Assembly: GCA_964344185.1 (NCBI GenBank)
Contig: CAYFMN010000004.1
Span: 62,001-126,000, forward strand
Length of the DNA: 64,000 nt
Reading direction: 5' to 3'
Source of the DNA: JAJDAT01 sp964344185
GTDB taxonomy: Bacteria; Nitrospinota; Nitrospinia; Nitrospinales; JAJDAT01
The notes beneath the pieces were generated by a model. The model saw only the letters and a list, made by a program, of their open reading frames with translations, was not told the DNA's origin and did not search any database. Within the stretch, counting starts at the first letter, position 1, and the number at the start of each line of letters is the position of its first letter. Below, piece by piece: positions 8,223 through 17,214 of this stretch. The translations under genes were made by a program, and so were the position numbers.

Positions 8223-9664
8223 CGGTTCTCCAAGCTTTGAGCCGGTTGATTATTGAGAGTTGAAACGTCAATAAACGTTAGATCTTTAAACGTCGATTCT
8301 ATTTTTCCATCGTATAATTGAACTCTTTCTACAACAACAATCTTATCTGGCAATATTTCTTTTACAACGCCAAAATTAGGGCCCACCAGTTCGCCCGCTT
8401 TAACGGTATGTCCCTTATTATCCGCAGTTTCCACTAAAGCTATAATATCTTCCCCTGACATTATGGTTCCCACAAAACGAACTTGAGCATAATCTACCTG
8501 GAGCGGAGTTTTGAGGGTCAAACTTTCATATTCAAGTCCTTTGTCAATTAACTGTTTATAGAAACGAACAACGCTAAGATATGCTCCTATTTCCATCCTC
8601 TCCAGTTCAGTTTTTTCTCGAAATAAACCGGCATAATGCTCTAAATCTTGATACAAAGAAGAATCATCGGCTTTGATTTTTTTGAGAAGCTCCAGAGGAA
8701 TTGGTTTCAATGTATCCAGTTCTTCCGCTCCAAACTTTTCATCAATGTCGGTAAATTTTTTGGCTTGAGCAGCTAGTAATTTACTATTTCTAATTTTTGC
8801 GTTTCTTAAAGCTATAAGGTCGCTATCAAAGTCAAATTTATCAATTGAAAATATCCGAATGATATTACCAACACATTCTTGACCTAAAAAATAATTAGTT
8901 AACAAAGCGTTCAAAGCAATATTCCAGGGAACTTCATTCAGCTTCATTATCACTTTTCCCTGAACATCTGGAGAAATCACCATATTCAAATTGCCAATTT
9001 CCGCAACAAATCTCAGTACATTTCGTAGATCGCCATTTTCAAAATCGAAAGATATTTTCTTTTTCTCGCCTAATATAATTTCATCACAGGAATTATCTTT
9101 TAGTCGCTTTTCTCTAAAAATTCGAGCATTGGGAAACCTTGCTTCATTAACTAATTGGTCTAAACTGGCTACTCGAATAATGTCATTGAAACATTGGGCT
9201 CCCAACCCATACCCTCTTATCAAAATCTTTAGGGCCTTATTCCATGGGACGTTAGTCACTCTTAAAGTTGCCGTCCCCTTAACATCTGCCGAAACAATCA
9301 AATTCGTTTTTGAAATTTCAGATAAAGATTTCAAAATTCTTCTTATAGGCGCATTTTCATAATTAAAAGAAACTTTCTCTTTAACCTCTTGAGACAATAT
9401 ATCCTGGCAAGTTTCTTCCGCATAAAAATCATCCGGAAGATCCATGCTATCCCCTCCGCCCTCCTTTGGAGCTTCCTTTTTCATCAACATCACTGAGTCT
9501 GTTTTTTTAAACTTAGGAGAAACGTCAGATTCTTGTATTTCTTCCTCTACCACCTTTTCGATATTTTCTTCCGTACTACCAGGCTGTCCAAGAGAGAGAT
9601 CCGTTATCCCTAAGGAAATCGCCAGAAAAATTCCAATAAACTTTAAAATAAGAGTCGACTTCAA
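8219..9664 (-). CDS. PilP-like lipoprotein-free pilotin with two secretin N-domain (STN) modules
   Basis: 481 residues from the chosen TTG at 9664, which has AAGGA seven bases upstream and begins a clean signal peptide (LKSTLILKFIGIFLAISLG). A longer TTG at 9697 has no ribosome site. Two tandem STN modules (about 86-165 and 193-272) are each bracketed by cysteines (86/158 and 193/264). They match the STN of PilQ in phrases such as EKKKISFDF, LRNVLR and VPWN.AL. A helical segment follows, then a PilP beta domain (about 390-465, VGTIMSGEDIIALVET, VGPNFGVVKEI). PilP normally links the PilNO inner-membrane ring to the N-domains of PilQ; here the linker itself carries PilQ-type N-domains. It overlaps pilQ by 4 bases. 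Confidence 0.85.
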   Translation of the reverse strand: MKSTLILKFIGIFLAISLGITDLSLGQPGSTEENIEKVVEEEIQESDVSPKFKKTDSVMLMKKEAPKEGGGDSMDLPDDFYAEETCQDILSQEVKEKVSFNYENAPIRRILKSLSEISKTNLIVSADVKGTATLRVTNVPWNKALKILIRGYGLGAQCFNDIIRVASLDQLVNEARFPNARIFREKRLKDNSCDEIILGEKKKISFDFENGDLRNVLRFVAEIGNLNMVISPDVQGKVIMKLNEVPWNIALNALLTNYFLGQECVGNIIRIFSIDKFDFDSDLIALRNAKIRNSKLLAAQAKKFTDIDEKFGAEELDTLKPIPLELLKKIKADDSSLYQDLEHYAGLFREKTELERMEIGAYLSVVRFYKQLIDKGLEYESLTLKTPLQVDYAQVRFVGTIMSGEDIIALVETADNKGHTVKAGELVGPNFGVVKEILPDKIVVVERVQLYDGKIESTFKDLTFIDVSTLNNQPAQSLENR

Positions 9665-9764
9665 TGTGATGTCCTTTTCAAATAAAGACGTTTCCAAAAA
9701 TCAAATTCAAACCAAATATTATTCTACCGCATGAACCTTATAAAAATATTTGTCTCATTTTAAT

Positions 9765-10613
9765 TTAAGAGTTTTGCTTCAATCTAATTTCATCAATCTT
9801 CGAAGAAATTTTTCCGTCAAAATTTCTCTTTTTTTCCAAAATCACAATTTTGTCCGATTCAATATCTTTTACTACGCCAAAGTTTGCTCCAATAAGGCTG
9901 CCGGGTCTTACCGAATGGCCTTTTGCGTTTGGAGTTTCCACCAACGCCCTTTTATTATTTTCTTCCCAAATAATTCCGACTAGCTTAAGTTTTTTTACAG
10001 GCGTTTGAAGCGGAGTCTTTGGGCTTTCTTTTGCTTTCTTATTCGCAAATTTAATCAATTCACGATAGCGATTTACAATCCCAAAATATTTATTTTTGCC
10101 TACTTTTCTTAAATAACTTTTCTCTCGAAATAATTTTCCATATTTATTTAAATTTAAATATAAGCCTGGATCAAGCTTCTCAATCCTCTTAAAAAATTCA
10201 TAAGGAATAGGCTTTAACTTTTTGAGTTCTTTTCCAAATCGTTTGAATGTATCTTTTTTTGTTTCCTTACCGCTTTTGTATGGATATTGCGTTCCAGCAA
10301 AATTTACGTCTGATATACCTTTGGCTTTCGACAATAAAGGGATAAAAGGATCCCTCTTATCCGGAAATAAATAATCAGGATTCAAAAAATAACTTTTTGC
10401 CCGCGCTTCAATCGATTTAGGAAACTCCTTTTTCTTTTTTTTGGGCTTCTCGGGTTTATTTTTTGATTCATTTTTATTTATTCCAGAATTTAAATTAGAA
10501 CTTAAAGCCTGAGCTAAGTTCTTTTCCGATTGCCCCCAAGAAATTCCTCCAGTAAGCAATATTGCAAGAAAAGCTGCTATAATTTTTTTAATAAAATATC
10601 TTATTTTCGACAT
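9765..10613 (-). CDS. pilP: PilP, inner-membrane to secretin linker of the type IV pilus
   Basis: 282 residues: signal peptide (about 1-28), a long Lys/Pro/Asn-rich disordered stretch with KPEKPKKKKKEFPKS, a helical segment, and a C-terminal PilP domain (about 210-275; LVGIIWEENNKRALVETPN, GANFGVVKDIESDKIVILE). About 150 C-terminal residues align with the following pilP-like gene (LKPIPYEFFKRI against LKPIPLELLKKI; LFREKS against LFREKT), so the two are tandem paralogues. No lipobox cysteine is present, unlike classical PilP. Eight bases after pilO. Confidence 0.85.
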   Translation of the reverse strand: MSKIRYFIKKIIAAFLAILLTGGISWGQSEKNLAQALSSNLNSGINKNESKNKPEKPKKKKKEFPKSIEARAKSYFLNPDYLFPDKRDPFIPLLSKAKGISDVNFAGTQYPYKSGKETKKDTFKRFGKELKKLKPIPYEFFKRIEKLDPGLYLNLNKYGKLFREKSYLRKVGKNKYFGIVNRYRELIKFANKKAKESPKTPLQTPVKKLKLVGIIWEENNKRALVETPNAKGHSVRPGSLIGANFGVVKDIESDKIVILEKKRNFDGKISSKIDEIRLKQNS

Positions 10614-10621
10614 TAGTTAAT

Positions 10622-11254
10622 TTAAGTATTCTTTGGAGGCTTATCTTCCGCGCCTTCTATATAGCTAAAAGTAACCGCCATAGAGCTAGTCTCAAGCTTT
10701 CTCGCTTGAACTCTTCTATTTCCAACTTTAATTGAAATAATTTTCGGCTCTAATTTAAGATCATTGATATTCACAATCCTCAATAAGTTTTGAATGGATT
10801 CAAAAAAACCTATTGTTTGATAAAATCCTCCCGATACTCGAATCTCGATTTTAATTTCTTTATAAAAATCAACTTCCTTTTCTGGCTTTGACTCAATCAA
10901 TAATATTTCGAGACCCATTATCTCGCCAATTTCAGCAATCTGTTTAATGAAAGCCAATACTTCTCTCCTTCTTGGCATTTGGCTTTTTATTAAAGTCAGT
11001 TTGCTAGTAGCTTCGGATAGGCCTGATTTAATTATGTCTTTTTGTTTAATGAGATTTTTATAGCGCTTTAATTTACTCTCCGTTTGTTTTTTTTTTGTTT
11101 GAAGAGCGGTCATTTCCCCTTCTTGAAAACTATATAAAGAAAAGTAATAACCAACAAAGAGAAAAACACCAAACGTCGCCGATGCGATAAGCATCTGGAC
11201 TAAATTATAATTTCGTAATTTGTCATAAGGTAATTTGTCAAATAAAGCGTCCAT
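10622..11254 (-). CDS. pilO: PilO, type IV pilus inner-membrane assembly protein
   Basis: 210 residues: a cytoplasmic tail, one membrane helix (about 20-42, QMLIASATFGVFLFVGYYF), a coiled coil (about 45-90) and a ferredoxin-like periplasmic domain with IKIEIRVSGGFYQTIGFFESI, the usual PilO core. PilO pairs with PilN in the alignment complex under the secretin. It starts directly after pilN with no gap. Unambiguous from motif and operon position. Confidence 0.9.
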   Translation of the reverse strand: MDALFDKLPYDKLRNYNLVQMLIASATFGVFLFVGYYFSLYSFQEGEMTALQTKKKQTESKLKRYKNLIKQKDIIKSGLSEATSKLTLIKSQMPRRREVLAFIKQIAEIGEIMGLEILLIESKPEKEVDFYKEIKIEIRVSGGFYQTIGFFESIQNLLRIVNINDLKLEPKIISIKVGNRRVQARKLETSSMAVTFSYIEGAEDKPPKNT

Positions 11255-11884
11255 CTATTTCTTTTTTTTCTTTTTCGGTTTATCGTTTGGCCCGGCTTTT
11301 TTATGGCATAAAATAATAAATCCCCAAACTGGATCTCCTTCCAAAAAAGTCTTTTCAATTTTATACATAACAACAGACTTAAAATATTCTATACGCTGCA
11401 AATATTGCGAATATTCTAAAATAACCGATTCTTTTAAAGCCATCCCTTCAATCACAATTATCTCTTCCGAACCTTCTTCAAAAACTATTTTAATGTTTTT
11501 TTGCTTTAAATATTTTTTATCAACTTGGCGAATTGCATCCAACCAAAGATCTTTAGGAATTTTTTCGGAAAGATCTTCTAACATTTTAGAAGGGCTGGTT
11601 TGATCTTTCCGTAATTTTTCAATACCTGCAATAATTTGATCCGCCCGTCTTTTCCTAACTTTCATTTTGCGGATAACTCTTACCTGAGGTTCTAAAGCGT
11701 TAACTTTTTCTTGCACTGCCATTGCTTCTTCTTGCACAGTCATAATTTGACTTTGCTTCTGAACCCACACAATCAAAATCAATAAGATAAACCCGCTAAT
11801 CACTCCTAAACACGCTACCGCCTTTTTTTGGATGGCGACTCTTTCCAACTCCTCTCTATAATCAAGGAGATTTATGCGAATCAT
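11255..11884 (-). CDS. pilN: PilN, type IV pilus inner-membrane assembly protein
   Basis: 209 residues beginning MIRINLLDYREELER, the conserved cytoplasmic PilN peptide (INLL) that docks in a groove of PilM. A single membrane helix (about 23-43) and a periplasmic coiled coil and fimbrial-assembly domain follow. The C-terminus is a run of lysines. The ATG overlaps the pilM stop by 4 bases, so the two are translationally coupled. Confidence 0.92.
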   Translation of the reverse strand: MIRINLLDYREELERVAIQKKAVACLGVISGFILLILIVWVQKQSQIMTVQEEAMAVQEKVNALEPQVRVIRKMKVRKRRADQIIAGIEKLRKDQTSPSKMLEDLSEKIPKDLWLDAIRQVDKKYLKQKNIKIVFEEGSEEIIVIEGMALKESVILEYSQYLQRIEYFKSVVMYKIEKTFLEGDPVWGFIILCHKKAGPNDKPKKKKKK

Positions 11885-12963
11885 GTGTAATCGAACTTTC
11901 TAGCGGCTAATCCCAAAGCCACTGTCGATAAAGGAGCAAGCTCAGCGACGCATTCTGCGTCAAATTTTTTCAGATCGACTTTTATATTTCTGAATGGATT
12001 AAATATTTCCGTGGCAATGCCTAATCGGTCAGCAAAAAGGCGATCAACTCCGCTTAACAAAGCTCCTCCTCCAGTTAAAATAGCTTGGTCAACTGAGCAA
12101 TTTTCAGAGTTTTCAAATCCTCCGATTGAATTTTGAATTTCTTCAATAATGGGATCAAAAGACTCTAGCACGATTTTTTTTACTATTTCTTCGTCAATGG
12201 AATCAGGAATATTTCCACGTTTAAGATCTTCCGCTTCTTGCGGAGAAATCTTAAATTCAGTTTGAAGCTTTCCAGTACATTGCAGTCCTCCGAAACGAAA
12301 ATCTCGAGTAAAGTGAGTAAACCCGTTATTGACAATATTTATATTTGTAAACGAAGATCCAAGATCTATTAAAACAACACAACCTAAATGTTCTAGATTT
12401 TCCGCCATGTTGACCGCATTCATCATAGCAAAAACATCCAAATCCATAATTACGGGTTTTAATCCAGCCCCTTCTAATATCTCCATCCGCGCTTCGATTA
12501 TTTCTCTTTGTACAGCAACTAAAAGAACTTCCATCTTATTTTCAGAAGCTGGGTCGTCCTTGGAGCCGGGTATCTGACCAGCTTGCCGAAGTATTTGGAA
12601 ATCCATAGTCACATCGTCTATATCAAAAGGAATATACTCTTCCGCTTCTTCTTGAATTTTTTCAGATAACTCCTCTTTTGACATTGTAGGCATTTTTATC
12701 TTCTTGATAATTACAGCCTCTCCTGAAACCGAAGCAATCGCATAACGAGACTTAACGCCTTCTGCTTTTACTAAGCTATTCAATGTTTCTGTAACTTGGT
12801 CAATATCTTTGATAGAACCGTCAACAATTGTATCCGGTTCTAATGGCATTATTCCAAAGCTAACTAATTCATAACGATCACGGGAAAAACGCAACTGGGC
12901 AAGTTTTATGGAGTGAGAGCCTATATCTACTGCGACTAAAGGTAATTTGGAAGTAAGAAACAT
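11881..12963 (-). CDS. pilM: PilM, actin-like cytoplasmic ATPase-fold protein of the pilus complex
   Basis: 360 residues from the ATG at 12963. The start MFLTSKLPLVAVDIGSHSIK matches PilM proteins; an upstream TTG at 12987 adds eight residues without homology or a ribosome site. Actin-fold motifs are visible: phosphate-1 VDIGSHSIKLAQL, phosphate-2 VVLIDLGSSFTNINIV and the adenosine motif AILTGGGALLSGVD. PilM sits in the cytoplasm, binds the PilN tail and relays contact with the motor ATPases. First gene of the operon. Confidence 0.95.
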   Translation of the reverse strand: MFLTSKLPLVAVDIGSHSIKLAQLRFSRDRYELVSFGIMPLEPDTIVDGSIKDIDQVTETLNSLVKAEGVKSRYAIASVSGEAVIIKKIKMPTMSKEELSEKIQEEAEEYIPFDIDDVTMDFQILRQAGQIPGSKDDPASENKMEVLLVAVQREIIEARMEILEGAGLKPVIMDLDVFAMMNAVNMAENLEHLGCVVLIDLGSSFTNINIVNNGFTHFTRDFRFGGLQCTGKLQTEFKISPQEAEDLKRGNIPDSIDEEIVKKIVLESFDPIIEEIQNSIGGFENSENCSVDQAILTGGGALLSGVDRLFADRLGIATEIFNPFRNIKVDLKKFDAECVAELAPLSTVALGLAARKFDYT

Positions 12964-13297
12964 TGAAAAATTTTCGTTCCTTGACAAACTGGAACCAAAT
13001 CTTTCCCGAAAACTAAGGTGGGCAGGAAAAATTCTAAATGTTCCAAGTCGGGATGTAACCCAAATGGCTTTTAACGGTTATAATTATACACTTTACCGTT
13101 ACCAATCATTGAAAAATTTACCTTTTTATTTATGGTTAAGGTTTTCTTATAGTATTCCTTTATTCCCTCAAAAAATTAGGCAACTAACGCTAGTCCAAAA
13201 ATTTATATTTTTAAAAATACAATCGAAAACTTAAAAACAAATCCCAATACTATTTTAGGGTACATACTTTCTAAATCAGAAAAAATTCTTAACCAAC
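12964..13297. other. Intergenic region with probable pilM-operon promoter
   Basis: About 330 bases between pilM and the HTH gene, AT-rich and without a credible ORF. On the minus strand a perfect TATAAT lies at 13083-13088, about 120 bases before the pilM ATG, but its -35 is poor. This is the only non-coding gap ahead of the nine-gene series, so the main promoter should be here. Confidence 0.4.
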
Positions 13298-13540
13298 CTA
13301 TTTCTTCTTTTTTAAGACATTTTCTTCAAATTCATCTTCATCATCTTCAACGAAAATCTTTGTGCGCTCTGTTAATTTATAGCCTAAAGCGGTAATAATT
13401 TTTCTTTTAGTGTCTAATCGACAATCATTACCTTTTTCGATCCTGTCAATGGTTTGGACAGTAACATTAGCCTTACGAGCCAACTCTGCCTTACTCATCA
13501 TTTTGGATTCTCTAATTTTTTTTACACTGTTTATAGCCAC
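13298..13540 (-). CDS. Small XRE-type helix-turn-helix regulator
   Basis: 80 residues from a GTG with a strong GGGGAGGG ribosome site about ten bases upstream. Residues 5-55 form a Cro/C1-type helix-turn-helix (MSKAELARKANVTVQTIDRI, then EKG and KRKIITALGY). The C-terminus is acidic then basic (EDDEDEFEENVLKKKK), with no sensor domain. Its own promoter region holds an 18-base interrupted palindrome (13577-13594), which suggests autoregulation. Target genes are unknown; it lies just upstream of the pilM operon in the same direction, so pilus control is possible but unproven. Confidence 0.8.
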   Translation of the reverse strand: MAINSVKKIRESKMMSKAELARKANVTVQTIDRIEKGNDCRLDTKRKIITALGYKLTERTKIFVEDDEDEFEENVLKKKK

Positions 13541-14069
13541 TATTTCGGCCCTCCCCTAAAAATGGATGCAAATGGGACGTATTTCCGATTACGTAAATTT
13601 TTTGGAATAGGACGATCATATCGGAAACATCATCCTTTGTCAACAAAATCTCTCTAAAAATACTAAATATAATTAAATTTTATGTAAATTTGATATAATT
13701 ATCGCATTATTTTTCGGATTTTTTTGCAAAATTCTTAACAAAAATTTGAACCGCTTTAATCAAAGTTTTTGGTTTTTTATTAAAGTTTGATTTTTTTTAT
13801 AAAAATAAATAAAAAATAAGTTCATTAAAAACAAATAGTTAATAAAAAAGGCTATTGGTTGTGAATTTCCATTAATATCTCTAAAAAAGATTTATTTATG
13901 ATGAAAAAGACAAAAGGAGGGGTTAAAACACAAAAAATACAGACAAAAACTTTTAGTAAAAAAAAATTTAAAAAAATACCTTAAAAGTTGTTCAATTTAA
14001 GAGCTTCAATAAGCTAATTTTTTACTTTATTTTCAGATTTAAAAAAAAACCGTAAAAATTTATTTTTTC
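13541..14069. other. Non-coding AT-rich gap
   Basis: About 530 bases between the HTH gene and mutY. Apart from the palindrome near 13577-13627, it is very AT-rich with long A and T runs. No ORF, RNA gene or repeat unit was recognised. Confidence 0.5.
13577..13594. promoter_or_regulatory. Interrupted palindrome upstream of the HTH gene (candidate operator)
   Basis: ACGTA and TACGT are perfect inverted arms around an eight-base core TTTCCGAT, 37-54 bases before the HTH gene start. The core recurs in inverted form (ATCGGAAA) at 13620-13627. The arrangement is what a dimeric XRE repressor would bind. No binding evidence exists. Confidence 0.35.
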
Positions 14070-15140
14070 TCAAGATAAAGAATCGACAATACGTTTATTT
14101 GCAGCCGGGAAAGGAAATTTCGACAACAAAGTTGGATCTACCCATTTCCATTGTTGGCAACTAACGGCTTTAATCTTCCCTTTTAATAGTTGGCATCTAT
14201 ATACATGGAGAGTCACTCGGAATTGAGTGTAAGAGTGTTTAATAGTCATTAATTTATCCTGAATTTGAACTTCGACTCCAAGCTCTTCAAGAATTTCTCT
14301 AGTTAAACATTCCTCAGGAGATTCTCCAGATTCAATTTTTCCACCAGGAAACTCCCATAAATCAGCCATCAACCCATCTTTCAATCTTTGTTGAATATAT
14401 ATTTTTCCTCCACGCCAAATTACTCCCGCACTGACTTCAATTTTTTTAGATGGAGCTTTAGGCTTGGCGGGAGGATAAAGATGCTGTTCACTATTTATCT
14501 TTGCCTGACAATACGTTTGAAGAGGACAAAATAAGCAACTCGGTTTAGAGGGTAAACAAACCGTAGCTCCAAGCTCCATTAAGGCTTGATTAAAATCTCC
14601 AATTCTTTTTTCGGGAAGAATTTCTTCGGCAACTTTCCAAAGAAGCCGCTGAGAAGGCGTTGAAACGCCATTTTCCCTTAACCGAAATAAACGAGAAAGA
14701 ATACGTTTAACATTCCCATCTAAAACGGGAACTTTTTTTTCATATGCAATGCTCAATATTGCGCCTGCTGTATAACGCCCAACTCCAGGAAGAACCATTA
14801 TGTCTTTTACTGTATCGGGGACTTTACCGCTAAACTGATCAACAACCAATTGAGCGGATTTACGCAAATTTCTCGCCCGAGAATAATACCCCAAGCCTTC
14901 CCATAATTTTAAGACTTTAGATTCGGAAGCCTTAGCCAATGACTGAATTGTCGGAAACTCTCTAACCCAACGTTTAAAATATGGGATTACGGTTTTAACT
15001 TGGGTTTGCTGCAACATTATTTCGGAAATCCAAATTAAATACGGGTCTCTCGTTTTTCTCCATGGCATCTCTCTTTTCGCAAGATCGTACCATTTCAACA
15101 ATGCGACTTGCAGATTTTTTGGTTTCTTGGCGGGGTTCAT
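14070..15140 (-). CDS. mutY: A/G-specific adenine DNA glycosylase
   Basis: 356 residues from the ATG at 15140. It removes adenine mispaired with 8-oxoguanine. Visible: the catalytic Glu in ISEIMLQQTQV; the helix-hairpin-helix LPGVGRYTAGAI followed by the catalytic Asp in PVLDGNVKRI; a 4Fe-4S cluster motif C-x6-C-x2-C-x5-C in CLPSKPSCLFCPLQTYC; and a C-terminal NUDIX-like domain (GGKIESGESPEECLTREI) that reads 8-oxoG. Ends and begins close to queE in the same direction. Normal length. Confidence 0.96.
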   Translation of the reverse strand: MNPAKKPKNLQVALLKWYDLAKREMPWRKTRDPYLIWISEIMLQQTQVKTVIPYFKRWVREFPTIQSLAKASESKVLKLWEGLGYYSRARNLRKSAQLVVDQFSGKVPDTVKDIMVLPGVGRYTAGAILSIAYEKKVPVLDGNVKRILSRLFRLRENGVSTPSQRLLWKVAEEILPEKRIGDFNQALMELGATVCLPSKPSCLFCPLQTYCQAKINSEQHLYPPAKPKAPSKKIEVSAGVIWRGGKIYIQQRLKDGLMADLWEFPGGKIESGESPEECLTREILEELGVEVQIQDKLMTIKHSYTQFRVTLHVYRCQLLKGKIKAVSCQQWKWVDPTLLSKFPFPAANKRIVDSLS

Positions 15141-15150
15141 ACAAGGCAAA

Positions 15151-15789
15151 CTAAACGCCCGTGGCGTGTTTATCCCAAATATGCTTATGTAATTGAGTTT
15201 GTAAGCGAACAGGCAAATTATCTTTTAATATCCATTCAGCAAGCGAACGCAAATCCAAAACTTCAAAAATTGGGGAGAATAAAACATTTGCCTTATCTTC
15301 CAATTCATACCGTTTCAAAATGTCTCGACTCCATTCGTAATCGCTACGATCTCCAATGACAAACTTTATTTCATCATGTGGAGCTAATAACGGTAGATTA
15401 TTAAAATCATTTTTATCCATTTCACCGCTACTAGGACATTTCAGATCGATAATTTTAACAACTTCTCTTGGTACATCGTGAATAGACAGAGAACCTCCTG
15501 TCTCTAGCATCACCTTGTAATTCAAATTTAAAAGTCGCTTCATCAAGTCAATAGACTCGATTTGCAAAAGAGGTTCTCCACCGGTTATCTCAACCAATTT
15601 AAGACCAAACTTTCCAATCTCTTCAACCGTTTCGCTAACCGTCATATCTTTTCCGTCATGAAAAGCATATTCAGTATCGCAATAGCGGCATCGCAAATTA
15701 CAACCTGTCAATCTAACAAACACGCAAGGTAAACCAGCGTATGACGACTCTCCTTGTACGCTTTTAAATATTTCCGTAATTTGAATCAT
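15151..15789 (-). CDS. queE: 7-carboxy-7-deazaguanine synthase
   Basis: 212 residues, a radical SAM enzyme of queuosine precursor synthesis that converts carboxytetrahydropterin to CDG. The cluster motif is C-x3-C-x2-C in TGCNLRCRYCDTEYAF, followed by ITGGEPLLQ and the C-terminal LQTQLHKHIW signature that closes the active site. The N-terminal EIFKSVQGESSYAG is also characteristic. No other queuosine gene is in the window. Ten bases separate it from the mutY start, so a two-gene unit is likely. Confidence 0.95.
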   Translation of the reverse strand: MIQITEIFKSVQGESSYAGLPCVFVRLTGCNLRCRYCDTEYAFHDGKDMTVSETVEEIGKFGLKLVEITGGEPLLQIESIDLMKRLLNLNYKVMLETGGSLSIHDVPREVVKIIDLKCPSSGEMDKNDFNNLPLLAPHDEIKFVIGDRSDYEWSRDILKRYELEDKANVLFSPIFEVLDLRSLAEWILKDNLPVRLQTQLHKHIWDKHATGV

Positions 15790-15839
15790 AGAACAAATTT
15801 AATAATTATGAGTAACTAAAAAAACTTAAAAATATTCAA

Positions 15840-17105
15840 TCAACCATTAACTGCGCGAGCTTTCTCAAGTTTTCCAGAAATCTCAAGCTCCTTGCCATCC
15901 CGGATTATTGTTAAGCTAATTTTTCTTCCCGGTCCAAGACCTAATAATTTTCTCCTAAAATGAAAAAAACCTTTTAGCTTTTCTCCATTCAATTTAATAA
16001 CCACATCTCCTTTAAGCAGTCCTGCGCGTTGAGCTGGGCTTTCAGAAACAACCTTATCGGTTAAAACTCCCCCTAACTCTGGGTAACCAGATTTAACCGC
16101 TTCTTCCAAACTCAATGGTTTTACTGAAGCTCCAAACCAACCCCTTTCTGTCTTTCCTAAGATTAAAAGGGGAATTATTTCTTTTACAGTATTAATTGGA
16201 ACGGAAAAACCAATATTCTGAGCTCTTGAAATAATAGCCGTATTTATCCCAACTGTTTCACCGTATAAGTTGATTAGGGGGCCTCCGCTGTTTCCCGGAT
16301 TAATTGCAGAATCAGTCTGAATAAAATCTAACAATTTATTATCCTCTCCCGGAAAAACTCTTTCCTTTGCGCTCACTAATCCCGACGTAACGGAATGACG
16401 CAGTCCAAGGGGATTGCCGACAGCCAATACCATTTCTCCAACTTTTAATTCGTCCGAATCTCCAAGTAATATCGGTTCAAATTTTTGGGAAGATTCAATC
16501 TTTATCAAAGCAACATCGGTTAACCTGTCCACACCTACAATTTTCCCTGGGAACTCTCTTTTCCCCCCCGAAAGCGCTACTCTAATATCAACGGCGTTTG
16601 ACACAACATGAGCGTTGGTTAAGACATATCCCTGACTATTGACTATAAATCCAGAACCAAGACTCAAACCTTCAGTTCTAAAAGGCACTGGAACCTGAAA
16701 TGGAATAAAATCTAAAATTGTAGAAACTAAAGGAATTTGAAAAGGAAGCAAATCATTAGGAGAGATTCCAAAACGAGCTTGCCGTTCTTCAACTTTTTTT
16801 GCATAGAGATTAACTACGCCATTTCTTATAGTTTCCGCAGTCTCAGCGAAAGTCGAATTGGTAATAACGATTGGTTCTTTTTTTAGAGAAGAGTCGGGTT
16901 CTTTCCAAAAATTTTTTATTTGAAGCTGTTCGGGATCTAAACCTTGAAAACTTTTATCAAAAATCGGATTATCCCTAGTTACAATTTGCTTGGGAAAACC
17001 TTGAGGACTTTTAGAAATAGAACAAGAGATAATAAAAGAAATGGAAGTTATAAAAACAATAAGTCGTGAAGCGATGAATTTAATTTTCAGATAACGCACT
17101 ATCAA
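15840..17105 (-). CDS. HtrA/DegP-type serine protease, lipoprotein, one PDZ domain
   Basis: 421 residues. A signal peptide ends in SFIISC, giving a lipid-anchored Cys28. The trypsin-like domain (about 145-315) has the triad His166 (LTNAHVV), Asp197 (RLTDVALIKI) and Ser273 (NPGNSGGPL). One PDZ domain (about 330-415) holds LTDKVVSESPAQRAGLLKGD. Such proteases cleave misfolded periplasmic proteins. A lipid anchor is less usual than the soluble DegP form. The start is a TTG without a clear ribosome site; a GTG two codons later is possible. Confidence 0.9.
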   Translation of the reverse strand: MIVRYLKIKFIASRLIVFITSISFIISCSISKSPQGFPKQIVTRDNPIFDKSFQGLDPEQLQIKNFWKEPDSSLKKEPIVITNSTFAETAETIRNGVVNLYAKKVEERQARFGISPNDLLPFQIPLVSTILDFIPFQVPVPFRTEGLSLGSGFIVNSQGYVLTNAHVVSNAVDIRVALSGGKREFPGKIVGVDRLTDVALIKIESSQKFEPILLGDSDELKVGEMVLAVGNPLGLRHSVTSGLVSAKERVFPGEDNKLLDFIQTDSAINPGNSGGPLINLYGETVGINTAIISRAQNIGFSVPINTVKEIIPLLILGKTERGWFGASVKPLSLEEAVKSGYPELGGVLTDKVVSESPAQRAGLLKGDVVIKLNGEKLKGFFHFRRKLLGLGPGRKISLTIIRDGKELEISGKLEKARAVNG

Positions 17106-17214
17106 TTTAAAAACCCAATTCTAATTTGTTAAACGTTTTTAGCTGATAAATTTAGCTTAGCAACAAATATGATTCGGTAAGAAATAAATAAGAAAAGTTA
17201 TTGTAACGATTCTT

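Noticed and set aside
9665..9697. Longer start for the STN-PilP gene
   Set aside because: The internal TTG at 9664 has a proper ribosome site and begins a clean signal peptide; the upstream TTG has neither.
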